Shown here: positions 11,944 through 12,009 of the stretch, in pieces | Position numbering within the stretch: the stretch's first letter is position 1 | Layout of the letters: the number at the start of each line of letters is the position of its first letter | Source of the DNA: Dehalococcoidia bacterium | Lineage (GTDB): Bacteria > Chloroflexota > Dehalococcoidia > Dehalococcoidales > E44-bin46 | Assembly: GCA_030634425.1 (NCBI GenBank) | Contig: DAOWAU010000011.1 | Coordinates: 1 to 12,009 of the forward strand | Length of the DNA stretch: 12,009 bases | Direction of reading: 5' to 3' | Translations under genes and position numbers: made by a program | The notes under the pieces: generated by a model | Databases searched by the model: none | Told to the model about the DNA's origin: nothing | Seen by the model: the letters and a program-made list of their open reading frames with translations, nothing else

Positions 11944-12009
11944 ATGATAACGGAGAAGGAGAAGGCGCTAGACCTGGCTATTAGCCAAATTGAAAGGCGA
12001 TATGGCAAA
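11944..12009 (+). CDS. recA: Recombinase RecA, N-terminal 22 codons (runs off the window)
   Basis: The frame from ATG is open to the last base and reads MITEKEKALDLAISQIERRYGK. KALDLAISQIE followed by a basic residue and GK is the hallmark N-terminus of RecA, the DNA strand-exchange and SOS co-protease ATPase. The Walker motifs lie beyond the window. Only a weak purine-rich stretch (GAGCGAAG) directly precedes the ATG, and the predicted leader is very short. It follows degV by 92 bp on the same strand. Confidence 0.9.
   Translation, partial: MITEKEKALDLAISQIERRYGK

Noticed and set aside
1..12009. Mobile element, CRISPR array, defence or secondary-metabolite cluster
   Set aside because: No transposase, integrase, repeat-spacer pattern or matching gene set is visible; every long gene has a housekeeping or common-family identity.

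Overview
The window is a dense stretch of bacterial chromosome holding ordinary housekeeping genes. It begins inside gyrA and stops 22 codons into recA. No mobile element, CRISPR array, prophage or toxin-antitoxin locus is visible. The best taxonomic guess is Chloroflexota, class Dehalococcoidia or a relative. The reasons are the mix of families (TIGR03960-type radical SAM protein, short ammonia-dependent NadE, DegV, COG2231 glycosylase, Ap4A-phosphorylase-type HIT protein), a tRNA-Glu without encoded CCA, moderate GC with GTG and TTG starts, and very short spacers. This is inference from protein character, since no rRNA or database search was available.

Layout. 1-1986 (+): the 3' part of gyrA, then an SDR oxidoreductase 27 bp later. 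1991-4618 (-): an MBL-fold hydrolase followed by a B12-domain radical SAM protein, 9 bp apart and probably one operon. 4706-5179 (+): a HIT-family nucleotide phosphorylase, transcribed divergently from the MBL gene out of a very short shared promoter region. 5181-5253 (-): tRNA-Glu(UUC) with its own promoter. 5346-5963 (+): a VTT/DedA-like membrane protein. 5937-7217 (-): an MFS transporter. 7279-9314 (-): a two-TM K+ channel with an RCK domain and argC, whose stop and start codons overlap. 9502-10176 (+): an endonuclease III-like DNA glycosylase. 10247-11851 (+): nadE and degV, translationally coupled. 11944-end (+): recA.

How the genes work together: three genes serve DNA topology or repair (gyrA, the COG2231 glycosylase, recA), and two supply core metabolites (nadE for NAD, argC for arginine). 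The others are transport, membrane or uncharacterised enzymes, and no single pathway spans the window.

The most distinctive signals are in gene organisation. Several promoters read clearly by eye. Four of them have TGC directly before the -10 hexamer. Three protein genes have a -10 element only 9-10 bp before the start codon and no Shine-Dalgarno, which predicts leaderless mRNAs. The MBL and HIT promoters share one -35 region on opposite strands. All three convergent junctions have a 1-4 bp gap or overlap by 27 bp, leaving no room for a conventional terminator. The longest stretch without a confident gene is 9315-9501 (187 bp), which holds divergent promoters and a possible 19-codon leader ORF. 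I did not find convincing evidence for a wholly new biological system.
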